Source of the DNA: Bacteroides luti
Lineage (GTDB): Bacteria; Bacteroidota; Bacteroidia; Bacteroidales; Bacteroidaceae
NCBI RefSeq assembly: GCF_900128905.1
Contig: NZ_FQTV01000002.1
Coordinates: forward strand, 339,195-403,194
Length of the DNA: 64,000 nt
Direction of reading: 5' to 3'
Shown here: positions 36,435 through 44,872 of the stretch, piece by piece
Position numbering within the stretch: the first letter of the stretch is position 1
Layout: every line of letters starts with the position of its first letter
Notes under the pieces: generated by a model
Database searches by the model: none
What the model was told of the DNA's origin: nothing
Seen by the model: the letters and a program-made list of their open reading frames with translations, nothing else
Program-made: the position numbers and the translations under genes

Positions 36435-38678
36435 ATGATGAAAAGAATTTATTTATTAGCAATTGGCGCATTACTTTCGGGTAATGCGCTTTATGCACAA
36501 GGCACGCTGAATGATTATCAACGTGCTTTTTCTCTGAGTAGTAATTTCAAGGACAAGGTATTTTACTCGGACGTAAATCCTCAATGGATTGGAAATACAA
36601 ATCAGTTTTGGTATGTGCGTAACACTCCTCAGGGGAAAGTGTACGTAGTAACAGACGCAGTAAAGAAAACACGAAAAGAACTGTTCGACCATCAGAAGTT
36701 AGCTAAGTTACTAGCCTCATCTGCAGGTCAGACTATTGATGCCACAAAACTTCCTCTTCAGGAACTACAAGTTAACCCTACGCTGGATACGCTCCGTTTT
36801 ATGTATAATAATTATAAATGGATGTATTTGAGTAAAAAGAGTAACCTTGTAAATGAAGGGAGAGTAGTTAAGCCGGAATACAAGTATTGGAACGAATGGG
36901 ACGATGAACGCGTTGGAGATCCCGTGGTTTCTCCGGATGGGAAACTGATTGCCTTTATTAAAAATCAGAATGTATATATAAAAGATAACCTTTTTGGTAA
37001 AGAAAAAGCGTTGAGCTTCGATGGATCACCGGGAGAATATTACTCGGCTTACATCCATTGGTCGCCCGATTCAAAGAAAGTAGCTGTGATGAAATTCCGT
37101 CCGGCTGAAAAGAGATATATCTATTTCGTGGAATCATCACCCGCAGGTCAGATACAGCCAAGGCTTCATAAACGTGAATATGCCAAACCAGGTGATGCTC
37201 TTCCTATAAAATGTCCGTGTATTTTTGATGTAGCTACGGGAGAAGCCAAAATTCCTTCAATGGAACTATTCAATAGTCAGTTTGAACTAAGAGGACCGGA
37301 GTGGAGTTCTGATAGTAAGTCTGTTTTGTTTGAGTACAACCAAAGAGGACATCAAGTTTTTCGTGTATTAGAGCTATCGGCCGAAACAGGAAAGGTTAGA
37401 ACTGTGATTAATGAAACCAGTAAGACTTTTGTGAACTACAATCGTTATTTCCGCAGAGACCTGGCTAATGGTAACGAAATAATCTGGATGAGCGAGCGCG
37501 ATAACTGGAATCATCTTTATCTGTATGATCGTAAAACAGGAGAGGTGAAGAATCAAATAACAAAAGGAGAGTGGTACGTGCGCGATGTTGTTCAGGTAGA
37601 TGAGGCTAACCGGGTTATTTATTTCTCAGCCAACGGAATGGTGGCTAATGAAGATCCCTATCTTGTTCGTTATTATCGAATCAATTTTGATGGTTCCGGA
37701 CTTACTTGTCTTACCCCCGAAGAAGGAATGCATCAGGCTTGGTTCTCAAAGGATATGAAATACATGGTAGATGTTTACTCTATGGTAAATAAAGCACCAA
37801 TTGCATTACTCCGAAATGCTACCAATGGAAAAGAAATTATGCCACTTGAAAAAGCAGACATCACTGAACTACTAAAAGCCGGATGGATTGCTCCTGAACC
37901 TTTCTGTGCCAAAGGACGTGATGGAAAAACTGATATATGGGGCGTAATTATCCGACCAACGAACTTTGATCCGAATAAGAAATATCCTGTTTTGGAATAT
38001 ATTTATGCCGGACCGGGCAGCCAATATACTCCTAAATCATTTTTTCCGCTCCTTAGATATCATTCAACCATTGCAGAGTTAGGTTTTATCGTTATTCAGA
38101 TGGATGGTATGGGAACTTCTTTCCGTTCGAAAGCATTTGAAGAAATAATATATAAGAACCTTAAAGATGCCGGATTCCCGGATCGTATTGCCTGGACCAA
38201 AGCAGCTGCGAAAAAATATCCATATATGGATATAGACAGACTTGGGATTTTTGGCGGTTCGGCCGGTGGACAGGAAGCAATGATGGCTACGCTCTTTTAT
38301 CCGGAGCATTACAAAGCTGCTTATGCCGGTTGCGGATGCCATGATAACCGGATGGATAAAATATGGTGGAATGAACAATGGATGGGTTATCCTATTGGAA
38401 AAGAATATGCAGAATGTTCTAATGTGGAAAATGCGCATTTGCTAAAAACTCCTCTTATGCTGGTTGTTGGTGAAATGGACGATAATGTAGACCCGGCTTC
38501 AACTATGCAAGTGGTAAATGCACTGGAAAAAGCAAATAAAGAATTTGAACTGGTTGTAATTCCTGGTAGCAATCACACATTAGGTGGTGATTATGGTGAC
38601 CATAAAAGATATGATTTCTTCGTAAAACATCTTATGGGGGTTAATCCTCCGGCATGGGATGCTATTAAGTATAAATAA
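36435..38678 (+). CDS. DPP-IV-like S9 prolyl peptidase
   Basis: A 747-residue exported serine peptidase (signal peptide to LYAQG). N-terminal eight-bladed propeller ~40-500, then an alpha/beta-hydrolase domain with nucleophile Ser in GIFGGSAGG near residue 609, Asp in EMDDNVDP near 681 and His in GSNHTLGGD near 712. Family S9 dipeptidyl peptidases remove X-Pro (some X-Ala or X-Hyp) dipeptides. ATG at 36435 or 36438. It starts immediately after the GH127 stop, so the enzymes are co-made, and it ends with a terminator at 38711. It is not a housekeeping context: it is embedded in a glycan locus, suggesting that the target carries proline-rich protein. Confidence 0.87.
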   Translation: MMKRIYLLAIGALLSGNALYAQGTLNDYQRAFSLSSNFKDKVFYSDVNPQWIGNTNQFWYVRNTPQGKVYVVTDAVKKTRKELFDHQKLAKLLASSAGQTIDATKLPLQELQVNPTLDTLRFMYNNYKWMYLSKKSNLVNEGRVVKPEYKYWNEWDDERVGDPVVSPDGKLIAFIKNQNVYIKDNLFGKEKALSFDGSPGEYYSAYIHWSPDSKKVAVMKFRPAEKRYIYFVESSPAGQIQPRLHKREYAKPGDALPIKCPCIFDVATGEAKIPSMELFNSQFELRGPEWSSDSKSVLFEYNQRGHQVFRVLELSAETGKVRTVINETSKTFVNYNRYFRRDLANGNEIIWMSERDNWNHLYLYDRKTGEVKNQITKGEWYVRDVVQVDEANRVIYFSANGMVANEDPYLVRYYRINFDGSGLTCLTPEEGMHQAWFSKDMKYMVDVYSMVNKAPIALLRNATNGKEIMPLEKADITELLKAGWIAPEPFCAKGRDGKTDIWGVIIRPTNFDPNKKYPVLEYIYAGPGSQYTPKSFFPLLRYHSTIAELGFIVIQMDGMGTSFRSKAFEEIIYKNLKDAGFPDRIAWTKAAAKKYPYMDIDRLGIFGGSAGGQEAMMATLFYPEHYKAAYAGCGCHDNRMDKIWWNEQWMGYPIGKEYAECSNVENAHLLKTPLMLVVGEMDDNVDPASTMQVVNALEKANKEFELVVIPGSNHTLGGDYGDHKRYDFFVKHLMGVNPPAWDAIKYK

Positions 38679-38710
38679 GTTCAATAGGTTAGGTTTACAG
38701 CTTATTTTGC

Positions 38711-38750
38711 AAGGGGCGGTTTCATATTGGAATCGCCTCTTTAGTTTTTT
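38711..38750 (+). terminator. Rho-independent terminator of GH127-peptidase operon
   Basis: AAGGGGCGGTTTC and GGAATCGCCTCTTT pair with G-T wobbles; followed by a T-rich run. Confidence 0.6.
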
Positions 38751-38935
38751 GATCTTTTATTCATATTCAATTTTTTTCTGAATTTATGAGTTTATGAGTT
38801 TGATATAAAGCTTAAACTTAGACTATGTAATAGCTCTGAATCGTGAAATTGTGACAATGAAGTATATTAATCAGAATTGGTTGGTATACAGTTGCCAGGA
38901 GTATGGATGGGTATCTTTTATTTAGTTTAAATTTA

Positions 38936-38943
38936 TACCTTTG
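38936..38943 (+). promoter_or_regulatory. -7 box for acetyltransferase gene
   Basis: TACCTTTG, 20 bp before the ATG at 38964. Confidence 0.5.
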
Positions 38944-38963
38944 TAACTTAAATAGTTATAATT

Positions 38964-39491
38964 ATGAATTTAGTAATAGAATCTGGTCTTTTAGCAGATA
39001 TTGACGAATTAGAAAGACTATATGATAATCTGAATGATTATTTATCCTCTACCACTAATTATCCCGGATGGATAAAAGGTATATATCCGATTCGTGAAAA
39101 TGCGGTTACTGGTATCCAGAATAATAATCTTTTTATTGCAAAATATAATGGAGAAATTGTTGGTTCTATAATTCTCGATCATCAGCCTGAAGAAGCCTAT
39201 CATGGCGTTAAATGGAAATTAGATGTAGATTACAGCTATATTTTTGTAGTACGTACTTTTGTAGTGCATCCTTCATTCCTGAAAATAGGGGTTGGTAGTG
39301 CTTTGATGGATTTCTCGTTTGAACTGGCTCAAAAATCAAGTATGAAATCTATTCGTTTGGATGTTTACGAAAAGAATATTCCAGCTATTTTTTTGTATGA
39401 GAAATGCGGTTTTGAATATATTGATACCGTAGATTTGGGTCTGGGTAATTATGGGCTGGATTGGTTCAAACTATACGAGAAAGTTATTTGA
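38964..39491 (+). CDS. GNAT-family N-acetyltransferase
   Basis: A 175-residue single-domain acetyltransferase: VVRTFVVHPSFLKIGVGSAL (residues ~92-111) is the acetyl-CoA-binding motif A, and YEKNIPAIFLYEKCGFEYI closes the fold. Monocistronic with its own -7 box. Before element integration it would have pointed toward the tRNA-Lys gene. The acceptor is unknown. Confidence 0.87.
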   Translation: MNLVIESGLLADIDELERLYDNLNDYLSSTTNYPGWIKGIYPIRENAVTGIQNNNLFIAKYNGEIVGSIILDHQPEEAYHGVKWKLDVDYSYIFVVRTFVVHPSFLKIGVGSALMDFSFELAQKSSMKSIRLDVYEKNIPAIFLYEKCGFEYIDTVDLGLGNYGLDWFKLYEKVI

Positions 39492-39660
39492 GGTTTGAGT
39501 TTAATCAGACTGAAAGCAATTTATTCTCTTCCAATCTTGGAAATTATGTGTCTCGTCGTTTATCTACCGATAAAATGATAGAACTACTGTTTTTTGCATA
39601 AAATAAGTACCAACTGGGGTTTAGGAGTGATCCGTTCTTCTCTAGTTTACAGAAAAAATA

Positions 39661-39696
39661 AATCCCCGATAATTAATAATTATCAGGGATTTTCTT
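39661..39696 (-). terminator. Original tRNA-Lys terminator, now stranded at the element's left end
   Basis: On the reverse strand AATCCCTGATAATTA pairs with TAATTATCGGGGATT and is followed by TATTTTTT. It lies 20 bp beyond the left att copy, where the 3' flank of the tRNA must have been before integration; the tRNA body is now 17 kb away. It may also end the acetyltransferase transcript. Confidence 0.65.
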
Positions 39697-39715
39697 GAAT
39701 TGTTTTGTTGCTTCA

Positions 39716-39729
39716 GTGATCCGCTTGGG
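39716..39729. repeat. Left attachment-site copy
   Basis: GTGATCCGCTTGGG, identical to 56666-56679. Here it sits in a palindrome, AGTGATCC-GCTTG-GGATCACT (39715-39735), which could be the core integrase-binding site. Confidence 0.8.
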
Positions 39730-39848
39730 ATCACTAAAATAGTTATATGTTACATCCTTAAATACTATAACACTCGTATAAAGCCCAATAAATAAAGGTT
39801 TTAATAATCTGTAATTTTATGTCGTTTACTCTCGTTATTACAAATAAT

Positions 39849-39867
39849 GTGCGTATATTTGTGCGAA
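39849..39867 (+). promoter_or_regulatory. Integrase promoter overlapped by paired GTGCG site
   Basis: TATATTTG (39854-39861) fits the -7 box and lies 25 bp before the integrase ATG. GTGCGTA at 39849 and GTGCGAA at 39861, 12 bp apart, overlap it, so a protein binding both would block transcription. Similar pairs occur at 44574-44590 (inverted) and 56592-56610. Confidence 0.5.
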
Positions 39868-39886
39868 GAATAAAATTACACACAAT

Positions 39887-41257
39887 ATGAGAGCAAGTAA
39901 ATGCAATGTAAATTTTGTCCTCGACAGACGTCGAGATAAGGAAAGTAAAGCTCCGATCGTCGAAAATGTTCCTATCAATATGGATTTTACTTTTAAGGGA
40001 AAGCGTCTCCGTTTTTTTACGGGTTATAGGATTGATGTCTCAAAATGGATTGATGCAAAAAAAGAGGATCCAACGACTGGGGTTATTATCCATGTTCAGC
40101 AAGTTAAAAAGAATGCCGTTAATAGATCCGGAGAAACGTCCTCCGAAATAAATAGGCGTTTGGTTAAGTTGAAAGAAACTATAACTCAAATATATGAAGA
40201 GGCCAAAATATTATTCAAAGAGGTTACAATCGATTATCTCCGTGATGAGCTCCGAAATAGACTTGCAGAGGTTAAAAGGGAAGATACTCCCAAAGGGCCT
40301 ACATTGTTTGATATTTACGAAAAATATATAAACGAGGTGAAAGTCTCTCCTGGGAGAAAAAAGTCTCTAAATTCAACAAAGAATCATTTTGAGAGGTTTT
40401 CAGAAACATTAAAAGATCCTATTACTTTCGAGAACCTTTCTCCGTCGCTTATAGATCAGTTCTTTAATTATTTAATCAATGATGCTAAAAATCCGGATAT
40501 TTATAAAGATCTCCCGGCGAATAAAAGGCCGAGAGAAAAATCTCTTAATACTATTGCCGGAAATCTAAAGAGGTTAAGAGCATTTCTCGAATGGTGTACT
40601 TTGTCTCAAAATGGGGGCTATCTGATCGTTTCGCCATTTAAAGAATATAAAATACCATCGGAAGAATACGGACGGCCTATATACCTTAAGAAAGAAGAAA
40701 GAGACTTATTATTTAATGCAATTATTAACGACGAACGCCTTTCTCGAGTTCGAGATATTTTTGTTTTCCAATGTTTAATAGGTTGTCGCTTTGGCGATCT
40801 TGTGAAATTAACAAAAGGGAATATTGTAAACGGAGCGATAGAATATATTCCACGAAAAACTAAGGACGAGAGACCGGTTAGTGTTAGAGTTCCTTTGTCC
40901 CCAAAAGCCAAAGAATTGATCGGTCGTTATAATCTCCCGGATGGATCCTTGTTCCCATACATAACGGATCAGCGATACAATGATTATATTAAAGAACTGT
41001 TTCAAGTTGTGGAACTTGATCGGGTTGTTACTCGATTAAACCCATTAACGAGAGAGGAGGAGAAAGTCCCTCTTTATGAGATAGCCTCCTCACATATGGC
41101 TCGACGTACATTTGTTGGCACTCTTCATAAGAGTAATGTAAAAAACGAAATTATTGCCTCTATGAGCGGACACACAAAGGACTCTAAGGCATTTGCCCGT
41201 TATTATGATATTGACGAGGAAACGCAGGACGAAATAATTAATACTTACCTCGATTAA
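39887..41257 (+). CDS. Tyrosine integrase
   Basis: A 456-residue site-specific recombinase of the Bacteroidales phage-integrase type. N-terminal arm-binding region ~1-100, SAM-like core-binding domain ~130-245, catalytic domain ~265-450. The catalytic residues are present: Arg in GCRFGDL near 300, Lys in RKTKDERP near 325, His/Arg in HMARRT near 403, His in GHTKDS and Tyr in ARYYDI near 441. It sits at the left end, adjacent to attachment site 39716, reading inward, and is the enzyme that inserts the element into tRNA-Lys. The gene downstream begins 3 bp after the stop, so they are cotranscribed and end at the terminator at 41995. Confidence 0.92.
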   Translation: MRASKCNVNFVLDRRRDKESKAPIVENVPINMDFTFKGKRLRFFTGYRIDVSKWIDAKKEDPTTGVIIHVQQVKKNAVNRSGETSSEINRRLVKLKETITQIYEEAKILFKEVTIDYLRDELRNRLAEVKREDTPKGPTLFDIYEKYINEVKVSPGRKKSLNSTKNHFERFSETLKDPITFENLSPSLIDQFFNYLINDAKNPDIYKDLPANKRPREKSLNTIAGNLKRLRAFLEWCTLSQNGGYLIVSPFKEYKIPSEEYGRPIYLKKEERDLLFNAIINDERLSRVRDIFVFQCLIGCRFGDLVKLTKGNIVNGAIEYIPRKTKDERPVSVRVPLSPKAKELIGRYNLPDGSLFPYITDQRYNDYIKELFQVVELDRVVTRLNPLTREEEKVPLYEIASSHMARRTFVGTLHKSNVKNEIIASMSGHTKDSKAFARYYDIDEETQDEIINTYLD

Positions 41258-41260
41258 AAT

Positions 41261-41983
41261 ATGAAGAAAGAGACTATCAAAAGTATGATAAATGAGTCTG
41301 CTCGCTCGGGAGTTATTATTCGAAAAATGAATGATATTATAAAGACTCGATCCCTCCTTGGTAAAGAGGATCTCTTACGCCAATTAATTCTACTTAGAGA
41401 TGATTTTGCTCTATTGCTAGAAGAATTTACCAAAATAAAGAACCTCCCATTTGTAATGAGTGATACGGGAAAGGAGATATTTTGGGATGGGACTCCTTAC
41501 CAAGGAACGTATGAGGAGACAGATTTTCTTATTCTTTGTAAGTATTTACCGGAAAAAGCAAAATTCGACAATGAAATAAAATTGTTAACTCGTAAGGACG
41601 ACTCGGAGGATCCGCCCGCTATTACGAGCAAATACGCGGTTGATGTTTTAAAGAATATTTATAAAGATCTTTTAGATCTTAGTTTCATTGATAAAGAACT
41701 CTCCGGCAACGATCCCAAAACGTGGCTCTATATTTTTGGCAAAGAGCTATTCCCGGGAAAACCTATAAAATGGGGGACGGGAGTGTCATTGCATGATAAG
41801 GCTTATATTTTTATGAAGATCCGAGCCCTCGACTCTTTTAATAATTGGGAACGAGCTGAAAAATACACAGGAATAAAACGAGGCCAATTAAGCACAGGAA
41901 AAACAAGAACAGAACAAGGCGGTCAAAAATATGAAAAGAAGCAAAAAGATATTGATCGGTTGATATTTAATAAATACGATTAA
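41261..41983 (+). CDS. Hypothetical protein cotranscribed with integrase
   Basis: A 240-residue soluble, charged protein with no family I recognise. The N-terminus is helical; residues ~70-90 have FWDGTPYQGTYEETDF, and the C-terminus is basic (GIKRGQLSTGKTRTEQ, KYEKKQKDIDRL), consistent with nucleic-acid binding. Position right after the integrase and before a terminator suggests a role in integration, excision control or recombination directionality. It has the overall size of RteC-like regulators but I see no shared motif. Confidence 0.6.
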   Translation: MKKETIKSMINESARSGVIIRKMNDIIKTRSLLGKEDLLRQLILLRDDFALLLEEFTKIKNLPFVMSDTGKEIFWDGTPYQGTYEETDFLILCKYLPEKAKFDNEIKLLTRKDDSEDPPAITSKYAVDVLKNIYKDLLDLSFIDKELSGNDPKTWLYIFGKELFPGKPIKWGTGVSLHDKAYIFMKIRALDSFNNWERAEKYTGIKRGQLSTGKTRTEQGGQKYEKKQKDIDRLIFNKYD

Positions 41984-41994
41984 CTATAAAGATT

Positions 41995-42024
41995 AGCCCT
42001 CCCCAATGACGGAGGGCTTTTTTG
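41995..42024 (+). terminator. Rho-independent terminator after integrase operon
   Basis: AGCCCTCC pairs with GGAGGGCT, loop CCAATGAC, followed by a T-run. Separates integrase from the replication genes. Confidence 0.85.
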
Positions 42025-42111
42025 TGTCCTTATGTGTAGTACTACAGAAACATACAAACTACGTTCTTTCACCTCGTTACTTTCGTACCATAAATGATAA
42101 TTAATTAAAAT

Positions 42112-42405
42112 ATGGGCGAACAAGTTTTACTTATCAAACGAGATGAACTCTCGTTTTTAATAAACGAAGCTGTTGAGGCTGCTTTTAAAAGGAACGAAAA
42201 TGCAACTCCCAATAAAGAGGAGGGAGCTCTTAAATTTTTGAGGGGTAATGAAGAATTAGCAAAGTACTTAAAATGCAGTGTCGGGACTATAATACGATGG
42301 AAGAATATGGGCCTTATTCCTTTCTCTCAAAAGGGGAGAATGATCCTCTTTGATATTGAAAAGGTAAACGAGGCTTTAAGTAATAAATCATTTAAAAGAA
42401 AGTAG
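42112..42405 (+). CDS. Excisionase-like HTH protein (DUF3853-like)
   Basis: A 97-residue DNA-binding protein with a MerR/excisionase-like helix-turn-helix in the last ~50 residues: NEELAKYLKCSVGTIIRWKN, then a wing GRMILFDIEKVNEAL. Such proteins in Bacteroidales mobile elements direct excision or control replication genes. First gene of the second operon; the next starts 4 bp after its stop. Confidence 0.78.
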   Translation: MGEQVLLIKRDELSFLINEAVEAAFKRNENATPNKEEGALKFLRGNEELAKYLKCSVGTIIRWKNMGLIPFSQKGRMILFDIEKVNEALSNKSFKRK

Positions 42406-42409
42406 AAGT

Positions 42410-42682
42410 ATGGAAGAAAAAGAAAGGGCGGCCGGAGCCGCCACAGTTGGACAAGACAAAGATAGTGAAAAATGGCTATTACCCGAATCTCGAAAGAGAT
42501 TATTATCTCTCTTTTTATCGGGCGAACATCTTTCGTCTGTTGATATTGTCCGAAAATGCAGGATTGCAGATCCTCGATCAGAAATCCGACACTTAAGGAA
42601 TGCCGGTTATGAGATAAAGGATCGATGGATGAAATCCTCGAAATCAAGGTATAAGATTTATTTCATGGAAACACAAGTATAG
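42410..42682 (+). CDS. Small winged-helix phage-type protein
   Basis: A 90-residue protein; ~30-85 look like a winged helix: LLSLFLSGEHLSSVDIV, then DPRSEIRHLRNAGYEI and a short wing RYKIYFM. Comparable proteins sit next to replication genes in phages and satellites. A disordered basic first ~25 residues (EEKERAAGAATVGQ). Probably a replication or transcription accessory protein; inference from place and fold only. Confidence 0.65.
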   Translation: MEEKERAAGAATVGQDKDSEKWLLPESRKRLLSLFLSGEHLSSVDIVRKCRIADPRSEIRHLRNAGYEIKDRWMKSSKSRYKIYFMETQV

Positions 42683-42758
42683 CCTTAAGGCCCGAACGAA
42701 AAACCGTGCTTTGCCTACAAATCGCAACAACAAATGATTAATAAGCATAAAAAAGGTA

Positions 42759-43703
42759 ATGGAAAAAATAACGGGCTATTCACTAAGTCGAAATTATTTC
42801 GAATGGGTTTTTAATAACCCAGATAAAGGAGATGCGGCTATGACAGCCCTTTATTTCTTTATCATTGACGAGTTTAATCGTTCCGGATGGAAAGATAAAA
42901 TCGCAATAACTTCTCATCGATGTATGGCGGCGATTGGTTGCCATTCTTATAATACGTATAAGAGGGCTCTCAATCTATTAATCACAAATGGATTTATAAC
43001 GCTTATACAAAAATCACAGAATAGATATACTGCAAATATTGTTTCCCTATCAAATTTTGATAGGCTAAACCATTATGTCGATAAATCTACTCTATCAAAA
43101 AATGACGAGGTAAAATTTACCATATCAAAAGATGATGAGGTAAACACATCTACTCTATCAGTTACCCCATCAAATAATGATGAACTAACTGAAACAATCT
43201 TAAATAATAAAACTATAAAACCTAATAATATAAATAATATAGAGGAGTATAGCTCTGATTCTGTTTTTGAAGATGATTGTTTAAAGGTTGAAGATGTTGA
43301 GGTTTGCGATCCTTATAAAGAGTTTACGGAATGGATAAAAGAAAACGCTCCTAAAGTCGCTAAGATGAAAGAGCCTTTTACAGAGGTTCAATATTACAAA
43401 CTGTTTTCTGAATACAATGCCGACGATGTATATAACATTCTCGAGGCGATGCACAATTACGAGCCACTCTTAAAAAAGAGCGTCTCGGCTTATCTTACGG
43501 CTCGTAATTGGCTTAATAGAGACAAGAAAAAAAGTAATACTAATAGCAGGTTCTCAACAGCTCAAAAGCCAACAGCCGGGAAATTTGGATCTATATTGAA
43601 AAGCCTTGAGGGGGCGCTAAATATGACAGACGTAAACTCCGGTTTTGATAAAAGTAAATATGGCAATATGGCAAGTGTTATCGAATCGGCCTTAATGCAT
43701 TAA
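42759..43703 (+). CDS. Phage replication-initiator/organiser-like protein
   Basis: A 314-residue protein with an N-terminal winged-helix domain (residues ~5-115: GDAAMTALYFFIIDEFNRSG, IGCHSYNTYKRALNLLITNG) typical of phage replication-organiser (O or DnaD-like) proteins, a low-complexity middle rich in Asn/Ser/Thr and a helical C-terminal part with KSVSAYLTARNWLNRDKKK. It would bind an origin and load a helicase; no helicase gene is present, so the host's would be used. The middle of the gene itself may hold the origin, as in lambdoid phages; not demonstrated. Confidence 0.65.
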   Translation: MEKITGYSLSRNYFEWVFNNPDKGDAAMTALYFFIIDEFNRSGWKDKIAITSHRCMAAIGCHSYNTYKRALNLLITNGFITLIQKSQNRYTANIVSLSNFDRLNHYVDKSTLSKNDEVKFTISKDDEVNTSTLSVTPSNNDELTETILNNKTIKPNNINNIEEYSSDSVFEDDCLKVEDVEVCDPYKEFTEWIKENAPKVAKMKEPFTEVQYYKLFSEYNADDVYNILEAMHNYEPLLKKSVSAYLTARNWLNRDKKKSNTNSRFSTAQKPTAGKFGSILKSLEGALNMTDVNSGFDKSKYGNMASVIESALMH

Positions 43704-43710
43704 AATAAAT

Positions 43711-43914
43711 ATGGATAAAATAATCGGAAAGCGGATCATTATCCCGGATGGTAGAAAGGCAATAGTCGAAAGTGTCAGATATGAGAAAGACGGGGTAAGA
43801 TACTATTTCTGTAATATTCTAAGATCTGTATTTGACTATGACGGGAGATACCGAGGATGCAAACCAACTTATATCTATGCGACGTTGTCTTTCGATCAGA
43901 TAAAAACAAAGTGA
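43711..43914 (+). CDS. Small hypothetical protein
   Basis: 67 residues, starting 7 bp after the replication gene stop. IIGKRIIIPDGRKAIVESVR followed by YYFCNILRS suggests a small beta-barrel. No family recognised. The stop lies in a direct repeat AAGTGAACACT (43909 and 43925). Confidence 0.55.
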   Translation: MDKIIGKRIIIPDGRKAIVESVRYEKDGVRYYFCNILRSVFDYDGRYRGCKPTYIYATLSFDQIKTK

Positions 43915-44271
43915 ACACTATAGAAGTGAACACTCGAAAAATAAAATAACGGTCGCCGGAGCCGTAAAAGCCTATAAATAAAGCTCTCCGGCAAAATAGA
44001 GATAAGTAATGGGATGAAAAAAGAAACAATTTTATCGATTTTCTATTTGATAATCGTAGAATCAGCCTTAAAAATCCCAAGTGAATAACTTTTTATGCAG
44101 CCGAGTAAGTAAGGTAACTAACTGACTCGAGCGAATGGATCCAAAAAAAGAGAGCGAGATATTTGCTCCTTAAAATCTCGAGATCTTTAGTATGGACAAA
44201 ATTGGAGGGTTGTTACGCTAAAATAGGAGTCGGCCCTCCGATCTTAATTAACTCCTTGAAATTATAAAGAT
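43915..44271. other. Non-coding stretch with two hairpins inside the element
   Basis: 357 bp without a supported gene. Contains the direct repeat AAGTGAACACT (two copies 16 bp apart), a GCCGGAG/CTCCGGC hairpin at 43955-43992 and a GGAGGG/CCCTCC hairpin at 44203-44240 just before the next gene. Candidate site for an origin, packaging signal or small RNA; nothing proves any of these. Confidence 0.4.
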
Positions 44272-44487
44272 ATGGAAACTTTAAATATAGGTGCTTTAGT
44301 TATTGGCTATAGAGATGATCCTCATAAAGCCGTGATCGGGATAATCGATGCAATCGTCGGAGAATCGGTCAGTTTTCAAAATGTGAGATTAAATAACGGC
44401 TCATGGGTTGGCTATGTTGTTCCCTTTGAATCTCTCGAGCAATATAGAGCGATAACTGAGGGCTCTTTTGAAATCCCGGTATTATAA
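44272..44487 (+). CDS. Small hypothetical protein
   Basis: 71 residues: LNIGALVIGYRDDPHKAVIG then SWVGYVVPFESLEQY, compact and acidic, mostly strand-like. No family recognised. It stands alone between two non-coding gaps. Confidence 0.5.
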   Translation: METLNIGALVIGYRDDPHKAVIGIIDAIVGESVSFQNVRLNNGSWVGYVVPFESLEQYRAITEGSFEIPVL

Positions 44488-44604
44488 TTGTTATCTGTGA
44501 TCCGATTCGGATTACTACTTATGTATTTAAAATATTATTAATAAGCGGTTAAAAGTGTGTAGGTATAAATATTCGCACTTAAATACGCACAATAAACAAA
44601 AAAG
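44488..44604 (+). promoter_or_regulatory. Tail-operon upstream region with paired GTGCG site and palindrome
   Basis: Holds GTGATCCGA-T-TCGGATTAC (44497-44515), a near-perfect palindrome resembling the att core, and, on the reverse strand, GTGCGTA/GTGCGAA (44574-44590) with the same 12-bp spacing as in the integrase promoter. It leads into the 85-residue gene and the tape measure, so it probably controls the tail operon. Confidence 0.5.
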
Positions 44605-44862
44605 ATGGATGCATTAGAGTTTTATAAAAGCCTCAACGCCGAAGAAAGAAAAGCTTACGCAAAGATTAAGAATGGGCTTTCTTCACTTGATAAAGAGGAG
44701 ATGGTCGCTTTTGAATGTGCTATTAATATGGGGCACTCTATAAACCCGGATAATGGTTCTCAAAGAAATCCCGAGACCGGAGTTTCCGTTGCCGTGGAAA
44801 GTTATATAAAAGGTAAAACAGAGGAGGGCAAAGGGGCTCTCGGAGGAAAACAACTTAAGTAA
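44605..44862 (+). CDS. Small acidic hypothetical protein before tape measure
   Basis: 85 residues, helical and charged (YKSLNAEERKAYAKIKNGL, DKEEMVAFECAINMGHS). It ends 10 bp before the tape-measure start. In normal tail operons this place is held by tail-assembly chaperones (G/GT type), but I see no slippery frameshift site, so that role is only a suggestion. Confidence 0.5.
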   Translation: MDALEFYKSLNAEERKAYAKIKNGLSSLDKEEMVAFECAINMGHSINPDNGSQRNPETGVSVAVESYIKGKTEEGKGALGGKQLK

Positions 44863-44872
44863 AACTGAAAGT

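Larger units (their letters stand above)
39492..39886. other. Left element junction region
   Basis: No gene is supported. It holds the stranded terminator, the left att repeat at 39716-39729, and the integrase promoter. A 34-codon open stretch at about 39497-39602 has no match I know. Confidence 0.45.
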
